A stretch of 64,000 nucleotides of DNA, from assembly GCA_963808705.1 (NCBI GenBank), contig CAWEHB010000008.1:744001-808000 (forward strand), read 5' to 3'. The stretch comes from JASHPR01 sp963808705 (GTDB taxonomy: Bacteria > Actinomycetota > Actinomycetes > Streptosporangiales > Streptosporangiaceae). A program made the position numbers and the translations under genes. This document shows, piece by piece, positions 17,496 through 26,238 of the stretch; the stretch's first letter is position 1; the number at the start of each line of letters is the position of its first letter. Below the pieces are notes generated by a model, which saw only the letters and a list, made by a program, of their open reading frames with translations, had not been told where the DNA came from and did no database searches.

Positions 17496-18145
17496 CCACG
17501 AGGCAGTTCGACGGCGACGACCGCACGATTCCCGATCTGAGGGTCGGCGAGATCCGGGCGCTGCGCACGTTCCGCCTGTCCGAGTACGGGTTCCTGAACC
17601 CGGTGGGGTACGCGGCCGCCGGGCCGTGGCGGGACGGGGCGAACACCGCCCGGTGCCGCAACCATGACCACACGCCCGCGGCCCCCGGCTGCAAATGCGG
17701 CTTCTGGGCCTACGGCACGTACCGCGCGGCCTGCGACTACGCCGAGGCGCGGCGGCTGCTCGCCGTGGTGACCTGCTGGGGCAAGGTGGTGCCGGGCACC
17801 CGCGGCCTGCGCGCGCAGTACGCGCGCATCGAGGCGATCTGGCTGTCGGGCAAGATCCCCCGCCACTTCGTGCGGCGGCTGCGCCATCGCTACCCGTCGG
17901 TGACCTTCTACCGCAGCAGGCGGCGCATGCTCCGGCGGAATCACCCGACCATGCTCGACTCCTACGAGCCGGAGCCCAGGCCGCAGCGGGCGATCCTGCG
18001 CCTGGCGCGCCAGGTCCGGGCGGGCGGCACCCGTTTTGGCCTCAGCCTCACCGTAGGCATCCTGATGCTGTGCTGGGGGCTCATGCTGCTCACGCTGGCG
18101 GCCGTTGCCCTGCACGCACTGTGGCCAGGCACCTTCTGGGCCTGA
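17492..18145 (+). CDS. Conserved actinobacterial Cys/Trp-rich protein with C-terminal TM helix
   Basis: The 217-residue protein belongs to a widespread but uncharacterised actinobacterial family. A conserved core reads NTARCRNHDHTPAAPGCKCG, followed by FWAYGTYRAACDYAEA and VVTCWGKVVPGTRGLRA. The Cys/His pattern suggests metal binding. A YPSVTFYRS segment precedes MLRRNHPTMLDSYEPEP and one C-terminal hydrophobic helix (about residues 182-210). The same tail module is fused to the zeta-like kinase upstream. It is coupled to the small gene at 17346. Confidence 0.72.
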   Translation: MTTRQFDGDDRTIPDLRVGEIRALRTFRLSEYGFLNPVGYAAAGPWRDGANTARCRNHDHTPAAPGCKCGFWAYGTYRAACDYAEARRLLAVVTCWGKVVPGTRGLRAQYARIEAIWLSGKIPRHFVRRLRHRYPSVTFYRSRRRMLRRNHPTMLDSYEPEPRPQRAILRLARQVRAGGTRFGLSLTVGILMLCWGLMLLTLAAVALHALWPGTFWA

Positions 18146-18209
18146 CCCATACCCGCCGCTGTTTGCCTGATACGGCCGGAGATGGTCGGCCTGGCGTACC
18201 GTCACGGTC

Positions 18210-19310
18210 ATGGCCGAACAGATGTGGCGGGTGGTGGCCGTCTTCCGCGTTGTCACGCTGGTCTACGCGGCCGTGCTCATCACCCAGGACCACGACGGCT
18301 ACACTCGTCCGGCCGCCGGGTGGCTGGCCCTCGCGGTCATGGCCGTGTGGTCGGTGATCACCATAGCCGCCTACTCCCGGCCGAGCGGCCGGCAGACCTG
18401 GCTGATCTGCGCCGACGTCGCGGTCTCCGCGGCCCTGGTGCTGAGCACCCGGCTGATCGTGCCCGCGAGCCAGATCAACGCGGGGGCTCCGACCATCCCC
18501 TCGTCCTGGGCCGCCTCGTCCGTCCTCGCCTGCGCGGTCGCGGGCGGCCCGGTGGGAGGGCTGGCCGGTGCCGCAGCGCTCATCGCGGCCGATATCGCCG
18601 AGCGCCAGGCGCTGCCCCAGGGCACGTTCAGCAACATCGTGCTGGTGCTCATCGCGGGCGGGGTCGGCGGGTACGTCGTCCAGCTCGGGCTGCGCGCCGA
18701 GGCGGCGGCGGACCACGCGGCCCGGCTCGAGGCGGCCATCGCCGAGCGGGAGCGGATCGCGCGGGGCATCCACGACTCGGTGCTGCAGGTGCTGGCGCTG
18801 GTCGCCACCCGTGGCCGGGAGCTGGGCGGCGAGGCGGCCGAGCTGGCCCGGCTGGCCGGAGAGCAGGAGAGCGCCCTGCGGTCGCTGGTCTCCGGCGCGT
18901 CGGCGGGCCGCCCCGAGGGCGGCCTGGTCGACCTGGCCGGCCTGCTGGAACCGCTCGGCAACTCCCGGGTGACCGTGTCCTGCCCGGCCGGCGCCGTCCT
19001 GCTGGCCGACCCCCCGGCGCGCGCCCTGGCCGCGGCGGCGGGCGAGGCCCTGGACAACGTCCGGCGGCATGCCGGGACCGGCGCCCAGGCGTGGGTGCTC
19101 GTCGAGGACGACGGCACCACGGTAACGGTGAGCGTCCGTGACAACGGGCAGGGCTTCGCGGACGGCAGGCTGGCCGAGGCCGAGACCGCGGGCAGGCTCG
19201 GCGTAGCGCAGTCGATCAGGGGACGGCTGCGGGACGTGGGCGGGGCGGCCTGCCTGAGATCGTCGCCCGGGCAGGGAACCGAGGTGGAACTCCGTGTGCC
19301 CCGACTCTGA
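18210..19310 (+). CDS. MacS-family sensor histidine kinase
   Basis: This 366-residue sensor kinase has about six N-terminal hydrophobic segments (residues 8-165), a dimerisation/phospho-acceptor region ERERIARGIHDSVLQVLALV (His near 190), and a HATPase domain with EALDNVRRHAG and VSVRDNGQGF. The N-terminal arrangement and the partner regulator match the MacS/MacR pair of actinomycetes, which in Streptomyces influences membrane-protein genes and development. The stop lies inside the regulator gene (17-nt overlap), so the two are coupled. The ligand cannot be deduced. Confidence 0.9.
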   Translation: MAEQMWRVVAVFRVVTLVYAAVLITQDHDGYTRPAAGWLALAVMAVWSVITIAAYSRPSGRQTWLICADVAVSAALVLSTRLIVPASQINAGAPTIPSSWAASSVLACAVAGGPVGGLAGAAALIAADIAERQALPQGTFSNIVLVLIAGGVGGYVVQLGLRAEAAADHAARLEAAIAERERIARGIHDSVLQVLALVATRGRELGGEAAELARLAGEQESALRSLVSGASAGRPEGGLVDLAGLLEPLGNSRVTVSCPAGAVLLADPPARALAAAAGEALDNVRRHAGTGAQAWVLVEDDGTTVTVSVRDNGQGFADGRLAEAETAGRLGVAQSIRGRLRDVGGAACLRSSPGQGTEVELRVPRL

Positions 19311-19995
19311 GCTGCGGGTGCTCGTGGTCGACGACCACCCGATCTGGCGGCATGGCGTGGCCGCCGGGCTGGAGGAGGCCGGCTGCGTGGTCGCGGGGAC
19401 GGCCGGAGACGGCGCCCAGGCGCTGCGGGTGGCCGCCGCCACGCGTCCCGGCGTCGTGCTGCTGGACCTGAACCTGCCGGACATGTCCGGGGCCGAGGTG
19501 ACCCGTCGGCTGCTCGCGGCCGGCCCTGGCATCCGGGTGCTCATCCTGTCGGCCAGCGGCGAGCGGCAGGACGTGCTGGATGCGATGACCGCCGGCGCCA
19601 CCGGCTACCTGGTCAAGTCGGCTCAGTTCAGCGAGTTGCTGGCGGCGGTGCGATCCACCGCGGCGGGCGAGGCCGTGTTCACGCCCGGGCTGGCCGGGCT
19701 GGTGCTGGGCGAGTACCGGAGACTGGCCGCGGGCGCCGCGCCGGGTGCCGGAGCCGGGTCCGCCGGCCCGGCCGGCCCGGGCCGTCCGGCCGGCCCGGCC
19801 CAGCCGCGGCTCACCGAGCGGGAGACCGAGGTGCTGCGCCTGGTGGCCAAGGGGATGACGTACCCGGAGATCGCGGCGCTCCTCGTGCTCTCGCCGAGGA
19901 CCGTCCAGAACCACGTCCAGAACACGCTCATCAAGCTGCAGTTGCACAACAAGGCGCAACTGGTGCGCTACGCGCTGGAGCAGGGCATCGAATAG
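19294..19995 (+). CDS. LuxR-family response regulator (MacR-like)
   Basis: The 233-residue regulator has a receiver domain with acidic pocket VVDDHP, phospho-acceptor VVLLDLNLPDMSG (Asp near 58) and TGYLVKSA (Lys). A Gly/Ala/Pro linker follows (about 145-170), then a NarL-type HTH with LTERETEVLRLVAKG and SPRTVQNHVQNTLIKL. The GTG start overlaps the kinase gene, so it is the cognate partner. The linker is coded by a very GC-rich repetitive stretch (GGCCCGGCC units). Confidence 0.93.
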   Translation: MCPDSELRVLVVDDHPIWRHGVAAGLEEAGCVVAGTAGDGAQALRVAAATRPGVVLLDLNLPDMSGAEVTRRLLAAGPGIRVLILSASGERQDVLDAMTAGATGYLVKSAQFSELLAAVRSTAAGEAVFTPGLAGLVLGEYRRLAAGAAPGAGAGSAGPAGPGRPAGPAQPRLTERETEVLRLVAKGMTYPEIAALLVLSPRTVQNHVQNTLIKLQLHNKAQLVRYALEQGIE

Positions 19996-20205
19996 CCGCC
20001 TCCGCAGTCCGGGCTGCCCCGGCGTCCATTCCCGGCCGAAACTTGGTCACCCGACGCCGTGGGGACAACGCCGCGTGACCAACTTCCGGCTGACTGTACC
20101 CGCTGGCCGCCCAGGTCGGCTGCCTGCCCCGCTGGCCGCCGGGCGGGATGCCAGCTGCGGCCGCCGCGCCAGCGTGAGCAGCCGCGATTGTGAATTGAAC
20201 GTCAC
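19996..20205. other. Intergenic region with inverted repeat
   Basis: No gene is visible between the regulator and the sulfotransferase. A pair of inverted arms TTGGTCAC (20043-20050) and GTGACCAA (20075-20082) is separated by 24 nt. It lacks a T-tract, so it may be an operator or a weak terminator. Confidence 0.35.
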
Positions 20206-20278
20206 GAGCCGGGTATACATGGTGGGTAGGCCTTATACCTATTAATAGAATTGTTATAGTAGGTTTTCGCCCGGCTCG
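20205..20278 (+). promoter_or_regulatory. AT-rich promoter island flanked by 9-bp inverted repeat
   Basis: CGAGCCGGG at 20205-20213 pairs with CCCGGCTCG at 20270-20278. The enclosed 56 nt is strikingly AT-rich for this genome and contains a perfect palindrome CTATTAATAG (20239-20248) with TATACC/TTATAG elements that could act as -10 boxes. The island ends about 20 nt before ATG 20301, which is preceded by AGGAG. It is probably the sulfotransferase promoter/operator or a structured leader. Confidence 0.45.
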
Positions 20279-20300
20279 GGCGGTCACCCCAGGAGAAGCC

Positions 20301-21284
20301 ATGGCCCTGCCCGACTTCTTCATTGTCGGCGCGCCCAAGGCGGGCACCACCGCCGTGCACGCGGCGCTGGCCCGGCATCCCTCGCTCTACCTGTCGGCGG
20401 TCAAGGAGCCCAAGTTCTTCCTCACCGACGGCCCGCCGCCCACCCAAGGCGGTCCCGGTGACGTGCAGACGTACCGCGAGCACGTGTGGCGGCGGGACGA
20501 CTACGAGGCGCTGTTCGATCCGGCGCCGGCCAGGGCCCTGCGCGGCGAGTCGACGCCGTTCTACCTCTACCGCCCGGACGCGCAGCGCCGGATCCGCGCG
20601 CTGATACCGGACGCCAGGCTGATCGTGATCCTGCGCGATCCGGTGGAGCGGGCGCATTCGAACTGGACGCACCTGTGGTCCGCGGGCCTGGATCCCGTCG
20701 GCGACTTCGTTCAGGCCTGCGCCGAGGAGCGGGACCGGATCGCGGCCGGCTGGGCGGACTTCTGGCACTACACCGCGCTCGGGCGGTACGGGGAGCAGCT
20801 CGAGCACCTCTACACGGCGTTCCCGCAGGAGCAGGTCTTGGTGTTCCGCTACCGCGCCCTGGTCGAGTCTCCGGCCCAGGTCCTGGACCGGATCTGCGCC
20901 TTCCTCGGCGTGCCGCAGGGCATCGTCACCGAGGTGCCGCGGGAGAACGTCACCGCCCACCCGCAGCTCTCGTTCCGGCACCGGGCCGTGTCCAGGGCGG
21001 TGCGCCTGTCCACCGCCCTGAGCGGCGCCCTGCCGGGCACGGCCACCGTGACCGGCGCGCTGGAACGGGCCCTGCAGCGGGACAGCCCGCCCCGGCAGCC
21101 GCTGACCTGGGAGCAGCGCCGGGCGCTGCTCCCCCGGTTCGAGGCGGACATCAGGCTCCTCGAGATCATCACCGGCGAGGACTTCGGCGACTGGCTGCAG
21201 CCGCGCGGCGACTCGGGCGGGCTGGTCGGCGCCAGGCCCGCCGGGCAGCGCCAGGCCCGTAACGGCCGGCCCCGCGAGTTCTGA
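20301..21284 (+). CDS. PAPS-dependent sulfotransferase
   Basis: This 327-residue sulfotransferase has the 5'-phosphosulfate-binding loop VGAPKAGTTAVHAALARHP at residues 9-27 and the 3'-phosphate motif LRDPVERAHSNW near 112-123, plus the usual EPKFFL strand. Such enzymes transfer sulfate from PAPS to carbohydrates, lipids or secondary metabolites; the acceptor is not predictable. AGGAGAAGCC precedes ATG 20301. It converges with the minus-strand propeller gene 21 bp away. The last 20 residues are basic and variable. Confidence 0.9.
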   Translation: MALPDFFIVGAPKAGTTAVHAALARHPSLYLSAVKEPKFFLTDGPPPTQGGPGDVQTYREHVWRRDDYEALFDPAPARALRGESTPFYLYRPDAQRRIRALIPDARLIVILRDPVERAHSNWTHLWSAGLDPVGDFVQACAEERDRIAAGWADFWHYTALGRYGEQLEHLYTAFPQEQVLVFRYRALVESPAQVLDRICAFLGVPQGIVTEVPRENVTAHPQLSFRHRAVSRAVRLSTALSGALPGTATVTGALERALQRDSPPRQPLTWEQRRALLPRFEADIRLLEIITGEDFGDWLQPRGDSGGLVGARPAGQRQARNGRPREF

Positions 21285-21305
21285 CCGCCGCCGCCCTGCC
21301 CTGGC

Positions 21306-22211
21306 TCAGCGCAGCTCGGTGCGCAGCTCGTGCGCCCCGTCCGCCCGCGTCATCTCGTAGTAGTAGCGCTCGCGCGAGTCGCCGAGGCCCAGGATGCACA
21401 GGTAGCGCAGGCCGCCGGGGCCGTAGGGGGACTGGGCGATCGGGCCGTGAGCGGTGAGCGCCGCCGGCCCGGCGCCGGCTGCGAGGCCGGTCCGCTCCTC
21501 GAAGTTCTCGGCCGCGCTGGCCCGCCCGTCGTAGTAGGCGACGACGCTGCCCGGCGTGAGCCGGACGGCGGTGACGCGCGCGCCGCGCGAGTCCCACTCA
21601 CCCGGCCGGGGGCTCAGCGCGGTGCCCTGCCAGGTCCAGGTCAGGCCGTCGGCGCTGCACGCGTAGTCGGTCGCCATCCGGTCGGTCTGGTCCGGGTCGT
21701 CCAGCGGGTGCACCGACGCCCAGAGGTGCCACAGGTCGCCGTCGCAGACCACGACCGGGTCCTTGACCGCGGTGCCGGCGTCGCCGGGCAGCACGACCCG
21801 GCTGCGGCGCGTGTCAAAGGCGCCGGGATGCCGGGCCCCGAGCATCTCCACGCGCCAGTGCTTGGTGCCCGGCGTGGCGCAGCTCAGGTACAGCCGCCAG
21901 GCCCCGTCCGGGGTCCTCACGAGCGCCGGGCGCTCCAGCGACTCGGCGCCAAGCTCGTCCCGGCCGATCGTGAGGAGGGTCTCGAAGTGCACGCCGTCGG
22001 CCGAGCGCGCCACCGCGACCGCGTAGCCGCGGCCCTGCCCCTCCGGGCGGCGCAGCCGATACGCCAGGTAGATCTCCCCGTCGCCGCGGGCCGCGCTGGG
22101 CGCCCCGGCCCACGTCCCCTCCCCCGGCCCCGGCGGTGCGACAGCGACGACAGAGCGTTCCGGCTGCGGCATCAGGGCAGCCACCTGCGCCACTGTTTCT
22201 TCAGAGATCAT
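21306..22211 (-). CDS. GH43-like five-bladed beta-propeller protein
   Basis: The 301-residue protein from ATG 22211 (MISEETVAQVAAL) shows repeating blade strands typical of GH43/GH32-like propellers: GEIYLAYRLRRPEG, ARSADGVHFETLL, ERPALVRTPDGAWRLYLS, VKDPVVVCDGDLWHLWAS, ACSADGLTWTW and VVAYYDGRASAAENFEE. These fit sugar hydrolase or phosphorylase-like proteins, but I cannot assign the catalytic triad. No signal peptide is present, so it is cytoplasmic. The frame is open upstream of 22211, but that extension is not conserved in style. Confidence 0.68.
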   Translation of the reverse strand: MISEETVAQVAALMPQPERSVVAVAPPGPGEGTWAGAPSAARGDGEIYLAYRLRRPEGQGRGYAVAVARSADGVHFETLLTIGRDELGAESLERPALVRTPDGAWRLYLSCATPGTKHWRVEMLGARHPGAFDTRRSRVVLPGDAGTAVKDPVVVCDGDLWHLWASVHPLDDPDQTDRMATDYACSADGLTWTWQGTALSPRPGEWDSRGARVTAVRLTPGSVVAYYDGRASAAENFEERTGLAAGAGPAALTAHGPIAQSPYGPGGLRYLCILGLGDSRERYYYEMTRADGAHELRTELR

Positions 22212-22572
22212 GCTCGGAACTTTAAATGATGATCTGCGGTGCCCACCGCCGATCGCGGCTATGGCCAGGCCAGGCAGCGGCCGTCGCCGCCGCCCGCCAG
22301 CCTGGTGCCCGCCGCCAGGAGACCACGGGGGAGAAGCGGGCCTGGCCGAGCAGCGCGGCGGCCCGGGCGCGGCGCCGAAGACCGGCACGGTCTTCGTCTC
22401 GGCCGGGTCCGTCGCCACGGTCGACCTGCAGGCCGTGCCGGGGCGGCTGACCATCGTCGGCGCGACGACCGGGCGGGTGACGCTGTCCGGCGCGCCACGC
22501 ACCGTGACCGCCCGCATCGTGTCCGGGGCGCTAGAGCTGCTCTCGCGGTGAGGCTCGCCCCGCTGCGGATCG
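22212..22572 (+). other. Region with possible C-terminal gene fragment (22370-22551)
   Basis: The plus strand at about 22375-22551 reads KTGTVFVSAGSVATVDLQA then PGRLTIVGATTGRVTLSG and stops. This is a beta-rich sequence like the C-terminal adhesin-type part of a secreted DUF4097-like protein. It has no plausible own start and overlaps the 5' side of the propeller gene, so I treat it as a possible remnant. Nothing else is visible here. Confidence 0.3.
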
Positions 22573-23706
22573 TTACGGAATTGCGCGCAGCGGATGGAAC
22601 GGCGCGAGGTCAAAGCCGGGCGGCTCGCCCAGCGCGGCCCGGGCGGCGACGGCTCCCGCATAGGGTCCCATGGTCAGCCCGGTCGGGCCGAGGCCGGTCG
22701 CGACCACCAGGCCGTCCACGCCGGGGACCGGGCCGAGCAGCGGCCGGGCGTCCGGGCCCATGGGGCGGAATCCGACCCTGGTCTCCAGGTAGCCGCCGGC
22801 GGCGAGGCCGGGCGCCACGGCCAGCGCCTGCCCGAGGACCTCCGCCAGGCCGCCCGCGGTCACCCGGTAGTCGAAGCCGGCGCCGGTCTCCCGGGTGGCG
22901 CCGGCCACAATCCGGGAGCCGTCGAAGGCCAGCAGGTAGTGGCCGCTCCCGCGGGGCAGCACCACCGGCCAGCGGCTGGTATCGGCGGGCTCGGCCGACA
23001 GGTGGACGATCTGCCCGCGCTGGGGCGTGACGGCCACGTCGATGCCGGCGGGTTCCAGGAACGACCTGGTCCAGGCCCCGGTGGCCGCGACCACGGCATC
23101 GGCCCCGGTGAATCGCCCGTCGAGCATCACGCCGGCGGCCCGGCCGGAGCGGCACACCAGCCGCGCCCGGCCCGCCACGGCGACCGCGCCCCGGGCGGCC
23201 GCCGCCCGGGCCAGGGCGCCCGCCAGGAGCCGGCCGTCCACCCGGCAGGCACCGCCGACCAGCACCGCGGCCCGGTCCCCGCGCAGCGGCGGGAAGAGCC
23301 CGCGCGCCTCGGCACCGGTCAGGGCCGCGACCTCGCCGATCTCGGGGGCCCCGGCGCGCCGGGGCAGAAGCTGCTGGCGCATGTCCTCCTGCTGCTCCGC
23401 GGAGTCGGCCAAGATCAGCGCGCCGACCTGGCGGTAGCCCACTTCGGCCGCGCCGGGCGCGGCGAGCTCGGCGAGCTCGGCGACAAGGCCGGGATAGTGC
23501 CGGGCCGACGCGCAGGCCAGGGCGTACCAGGCCGGGTCGTCAGCCTGGGCGGACGACCCGGGGCACACGATCCCGGCGCCCGCCGCCGTGGCCTGGCCCG
23601 GGATGGCCGCGTCCGCCAGCAGGACCTCGGCGCCCAGCCGGCTGGCGGCGTACGCGCAACCGGCTCCGACGATCCCCGAGCCCACCACGATCATTCGCAT
23701 GTGCAT
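22573..23706 (-). CDS. FAD-dependent oxidoreductase (D-amino acid/glycine oxidase family)
   Basis: This 377-residue DAO-family flavoprotein has the N-terminal FAD dinucleotide motif VVGSGIVGAGCAYAASRLGA at about residues 7-26, an interior AVVAATGAWTRSFLEPAGI segment, PQRGQIVHL, and the C-terminal FAD motif region GLVVATGLGPTGLTMGPYA. It probably oxidises an amino or imino acid such as glycine, sarcosine or a D-amino acid; the substrate is not resolved. ATG 23706 and the internal ATGs two and four codons on are possible starts. It is monocistronic. Confidence 0.87.
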   Translation of the reverse strand: MHMRMIVVGSGIVGAGCAYAASRLGAEVLLADAAIPGQATAAGAGIVCPGSSAQADDPAWYALACASARHYPGLVAELAELAAPGAAEVGYRQVGALILADSAEQQEDMRQQLLPRRAGAPEIGEVAALTGAEARGLFPPLRGDRAAVLVGGACRVDGRLLAGALARAAAARGAVAVAGRARLVCRSGRAAGVMLDGRFTGADAVVAATGAWTRSFLEPAGIDVAVTPQRGQIVHLSAEPADTSRWPVVLPRGSGHYLLAFDGSRIVAGATRETGAGFDYRVTAGGLAEVLGQALAVAPGLAAGGYLETRVGFRPMGPDARPLLGPVPGVDGLVVATGLGPTGLTMGPYAGAVAARAALGEPPGFDLAPFHPLRAIP

Positions 23707-23944
23707 ACCTTCTCAGGCGCCGGCGGCACCGGCCGGGCCGCCAGAACCGTGCCGGATTTAGCCGAGAAAAGACCATATTGACGGGAATGCTGGGCGGTGG
23801 GGTCCGCGTGGATTTCATGACCGTGGTCGGTCGGTGACCATACTCGTCATCAATCAACCACGATCACGGATAGGGCCGGGGCGCCCGTCGGCCGCGGCGT
23901 CGATGCGGTCCAGCAGGCCGATCCGCTCGTACCAGCGGGCCTGG

Positions 23945-25114
23945 TTACCGGCGCAGCGCCCACTTCTCGATGCGGGCGAGCGCGTCCTGCAGCACCTCGG
24001 GCCGCTTGCAGAACGCGAACCGCACCTGGGTCCGCCCGGCCTCGGGGTCGTCGTAGAGCACGGCGCTGGGGATCGCGACCACGCCGGCCTGGTGCGGCAG
24101 GTTCCGGCAGAACTCCACCCCGTCGGCGTTGCCGAGCGACCGGATGTCGGTGGTCACGAAGTAGGTGCCCTCCGGGGGGTACACCACGAAGCCCGCCTCG
24201 GCCAGGCCCGCGCAGAGCAGGTCGCGCTTGACCCGCAGGCCCGCGCTGATCCCGGCGAAGTAGGCGTCGGGCATCCGCAGCGCCTCGGCGATCGCGTACT
24301 GGAACGGGCCGCCGCTGACGAACGTGAGGAACTGCTTGACCGCCCGGACGGCCGCCACCAGCTCGCCCGTGGCCGTGACCCAGCCGATCTTCCAGCCCGT
24401 GAACGAGAACGTCTTGCCCGCCGAGCTGATCGACACCGTGCGCCCGGCCATCCCGGGCAGCGAGCCGACCGGCACGTGCTCGCCGGCGTACACCATGTGC
24501 TCGTAGACCTCGTCGGAGACCACGAGCAGGTCGCGCTCGCAGGCGAGCTCGGCGATCTCGGCCAGCTCGGCGCGGGTGAAGACCGACCCGGTCGGGTTGT
24601 GCGGCGAGTTCAGCAGGATCAGCCGCGTCCGCGGGGTGACCGCGGCGCGCAGCGCGTCCAGGTCGGGCCGGAAGTCCGGCGCCCGGAGCGTCACCGGAAC
24701 GCGCACGCCCCCGGCCAGGGCCACGCACGCGGCGTAGGAGTCGTAATACGGCTCGAACGCGACAACCTCGTCTCCCGGCTCGACCAGCGCCAGCAGCGCG
24801 GCCGCGACCGCCTCGGTGGCGCCCGCGGTCACCAGCACCTCGCGGTCCGGGTCGAAGCTCAGGCCGTAGAACCGCTGCTGGTGCTCGGCGATGGCCTGGC
24901 ACAGCGCGGGGACGCCGTTCCCCGGCGGGTACTGGTTGCCGCGCCCGCCCAGGATCGCGGCGGCGGCCGCCTCCGCGACCTCGCGCGGCCCGTCGGTGTC
25001 CGGGAAGCCCTGGCCCAGGTTGACGGATCCCGTCGCGACCGCGAGCGCCGACATCTCCGAGAAGATCGTCGAGCCCATGCCGGCCATCCGTCGGTTCAGC
25101 AGCGGTCGGTCCAC
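23945..25114 (-). CDS. Class I/II PLP-dependent aminotransferase (DapC/KAT-like)
   Basis: This 389-residue fold-type I aminotransferase contains NLGQGFPDTDGP, LVTAGATEAVAAALLALV, the substrate Asn in NSPHNPTGSVF, DEVYEHMVY and the PLP-lysine motif SSAGKTFSFTGWKIGW (Lys near 230). The C-terminus has the FAFCKRPEVL arginine that binds the carboxylate. The subfamily includes N-succinyldiaminopimelate aminotransferase and kynurenine/methionine aminotransferases. The gene stands alone, so I cannot choose between them. Confidence 0.88.
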   Translation of the reverse strand: MDRPLLNRRMAGMGSTIFSEMSALAVATGSVNLGQGFPDTDGPREVAEAAAAAILGGRGNQYPPGNGVPALCQAIAEHQQRFYGLSFDPDREVLVTAGATEAVAAALLALVEPGDEVVAFEPYYDSYAACVALAGGVRVPVTLRAPDFRPDLDALRAAVTPRTRLILLNSPHNPTGSVFTRAELAEIAELACERDLLVVSDEVYEHMVYAGEHVPVGSLPGMAGRTVSISSAGKTFSFTGWKIGWVTATGELVAAVRAVKQFLTFVSGGPFQYAIAEALRMPDAYFAGISAGLRVKRDLLCAGLAEAGFVVYPPEGTYFVTTDIRSLGNADGVEFCRNLPHQAGVVAIPSAVLYDDPEAGRTQVRFAFCKRPEVLQDALARIEKWALRR

Positions 25115-25269
25115 CCCGCCATGAGATCACGACCACGGCCCGGAACGGAAACGCCGCGGGGCCGGCCGTCCCCGCCCGGCGGACCGTCGGCCCGGCCTTC
25201 CGGCCCCGGCCCAACCTTCCCCGGCCCAGCGGCGTCTGGACAGTCAGGGATTCAGGTAAGGGGCCGGCC

Positions 25270-26223
25270 ATGATCCGCTGGCAGACGATCATCCTCGCCA
25301 CTCTCGCGGCGGCCGCCCTGGCCGGCTGCGGGACCAGCCACCCGGCGGCGGCCGGGCCGCCGTCCCCGGTGCCGCAGCCTGCCGCGGCCAGCGCCACCGC
25401 GGCCGCGACGGCGGCCGTGATCTACCTGACGACCAGCGAGCAGGTCCCGTTCACCGGCGACGTCGTCACGCTCCGGGCCCAGGCCGCGGCCGGGACCGGC
25501 ACCTCACGCTGGCTCCGGCTCGCCAGCGTGACGATCAGCTTCGGGGACGGCTCGGCCGGCTCGGCCGGCCAGCCCTGCGCGGGCGGCCACCCGGCGCCGG
25601 CCGCCCGCGGGCTGGCCGTCGGCCATGCCTACCGCCGGGCCGGCGTGCTCACGGCCCGGGTGACGGCGGCCAGAATCTGCGGCCAGGCCGGCCGCCCGGA
25701 CCTGTCCTGGGTGACCAGCGCGATGCGGGTGCTGCCGACCGCGCCGCCCGCGAGCGCGTCCTGGCCGCTGTGCCGCCGGGATGAGGTGCGGATCGCGGCC
25801 CGCGGGACCGGGGCCGGGCTGGGGCACGTGGGCGTGCTGTTCACGCTGCACAACGTCTCCGCGGTCCGCTGCCGCCTGCTCGGCTACGCGGGCCTGCGCC
25901 TGCTCGGCCGCCACGGCGAGCCGCTGCCGACCACGGTGCACCGGGCCGTCTCGGGTACCTACCTCTTCCCGCCGGTCGCGGCGCACCGGGTGGCGCTGCG
26001 GCCCGGCGGCTACGCCGCCTTCGAGCTGGAGTACGAGGACAACCCGTTCGGGCCGCAGGCCAGCGAGCCGTACGCGAAAGCCTGCCCGGCGGCGAGCCAG
26101 GCGGAGGTCACCCTGCCCGGGGCCCGCGGCTTCGGCGTCGTGCCCGTCGCCATGGGGCCGTGCAGCGGGGATGTCTGGATCTCCCCGGTCATTCCCGGCC
26201 GGACCTGGATCGTGTTCCCGTGA
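25270..26223 (+). CDS. Lipoprotein with PKD-like and DUF4232-like regions
   Basis: The 317-residue secreted lipoprotein has signal peptide and lipobox LAAAALAGC (Cys 19). After an Ala/Pro linker, residues 48-155 contain ITFSFGDGS-like strands (VTISFGDGSAG, LAVGHAYRRAG), reminiscent of a PKD fold. Residues 165-317 match the DUF4232 pattern with WPLCRRDEVRI, GVLFTLHNVSAVRCRLLGY and conserved Cys residues. I infer a cell-surface binding role. Upstream sequence (25115-25269) is very GC-rich with no clear promoter. Confidence 0.78.
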   Translation: MIRWQTIILATLAAAALAGCGTSHPAAAGPPSPVPQPAAASATAAATAAVIYLTTSEQVPFTGDVVTLRAQAAAGTGTSRWLRLASVTISFGDGSAGSAGQPCAGGHPAPAARGLAVGHAYRRAGVLTARVTAARICGQAGRPDLSWVTSAMRVLPTAPPASASWPLCRRDEVRIAARGTGAGLGHVGVLFTLHNVSAVRCRLLGYAGLRLLGRHGEPLPTTVHRAVSGTYLFPPVAAHRVALRPGGYAAFELEYEDNPFGPQASEPYAKACPAASQAEVTLPGARGFGVVPVAMGPCSGDVWISPVIPGRTWIVFP

Positions 26224-26238
26224 GCGTGGCGTAACGGC

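Noticed and set aside
23850..23944. Minus-strand reading ARWYERIGLLDRIDAA downstream of the aminotransferase, reminiscent of a MerR helix
   Set aside because: It is only about 28 codons and has no start or further homology, so it is too short to call.
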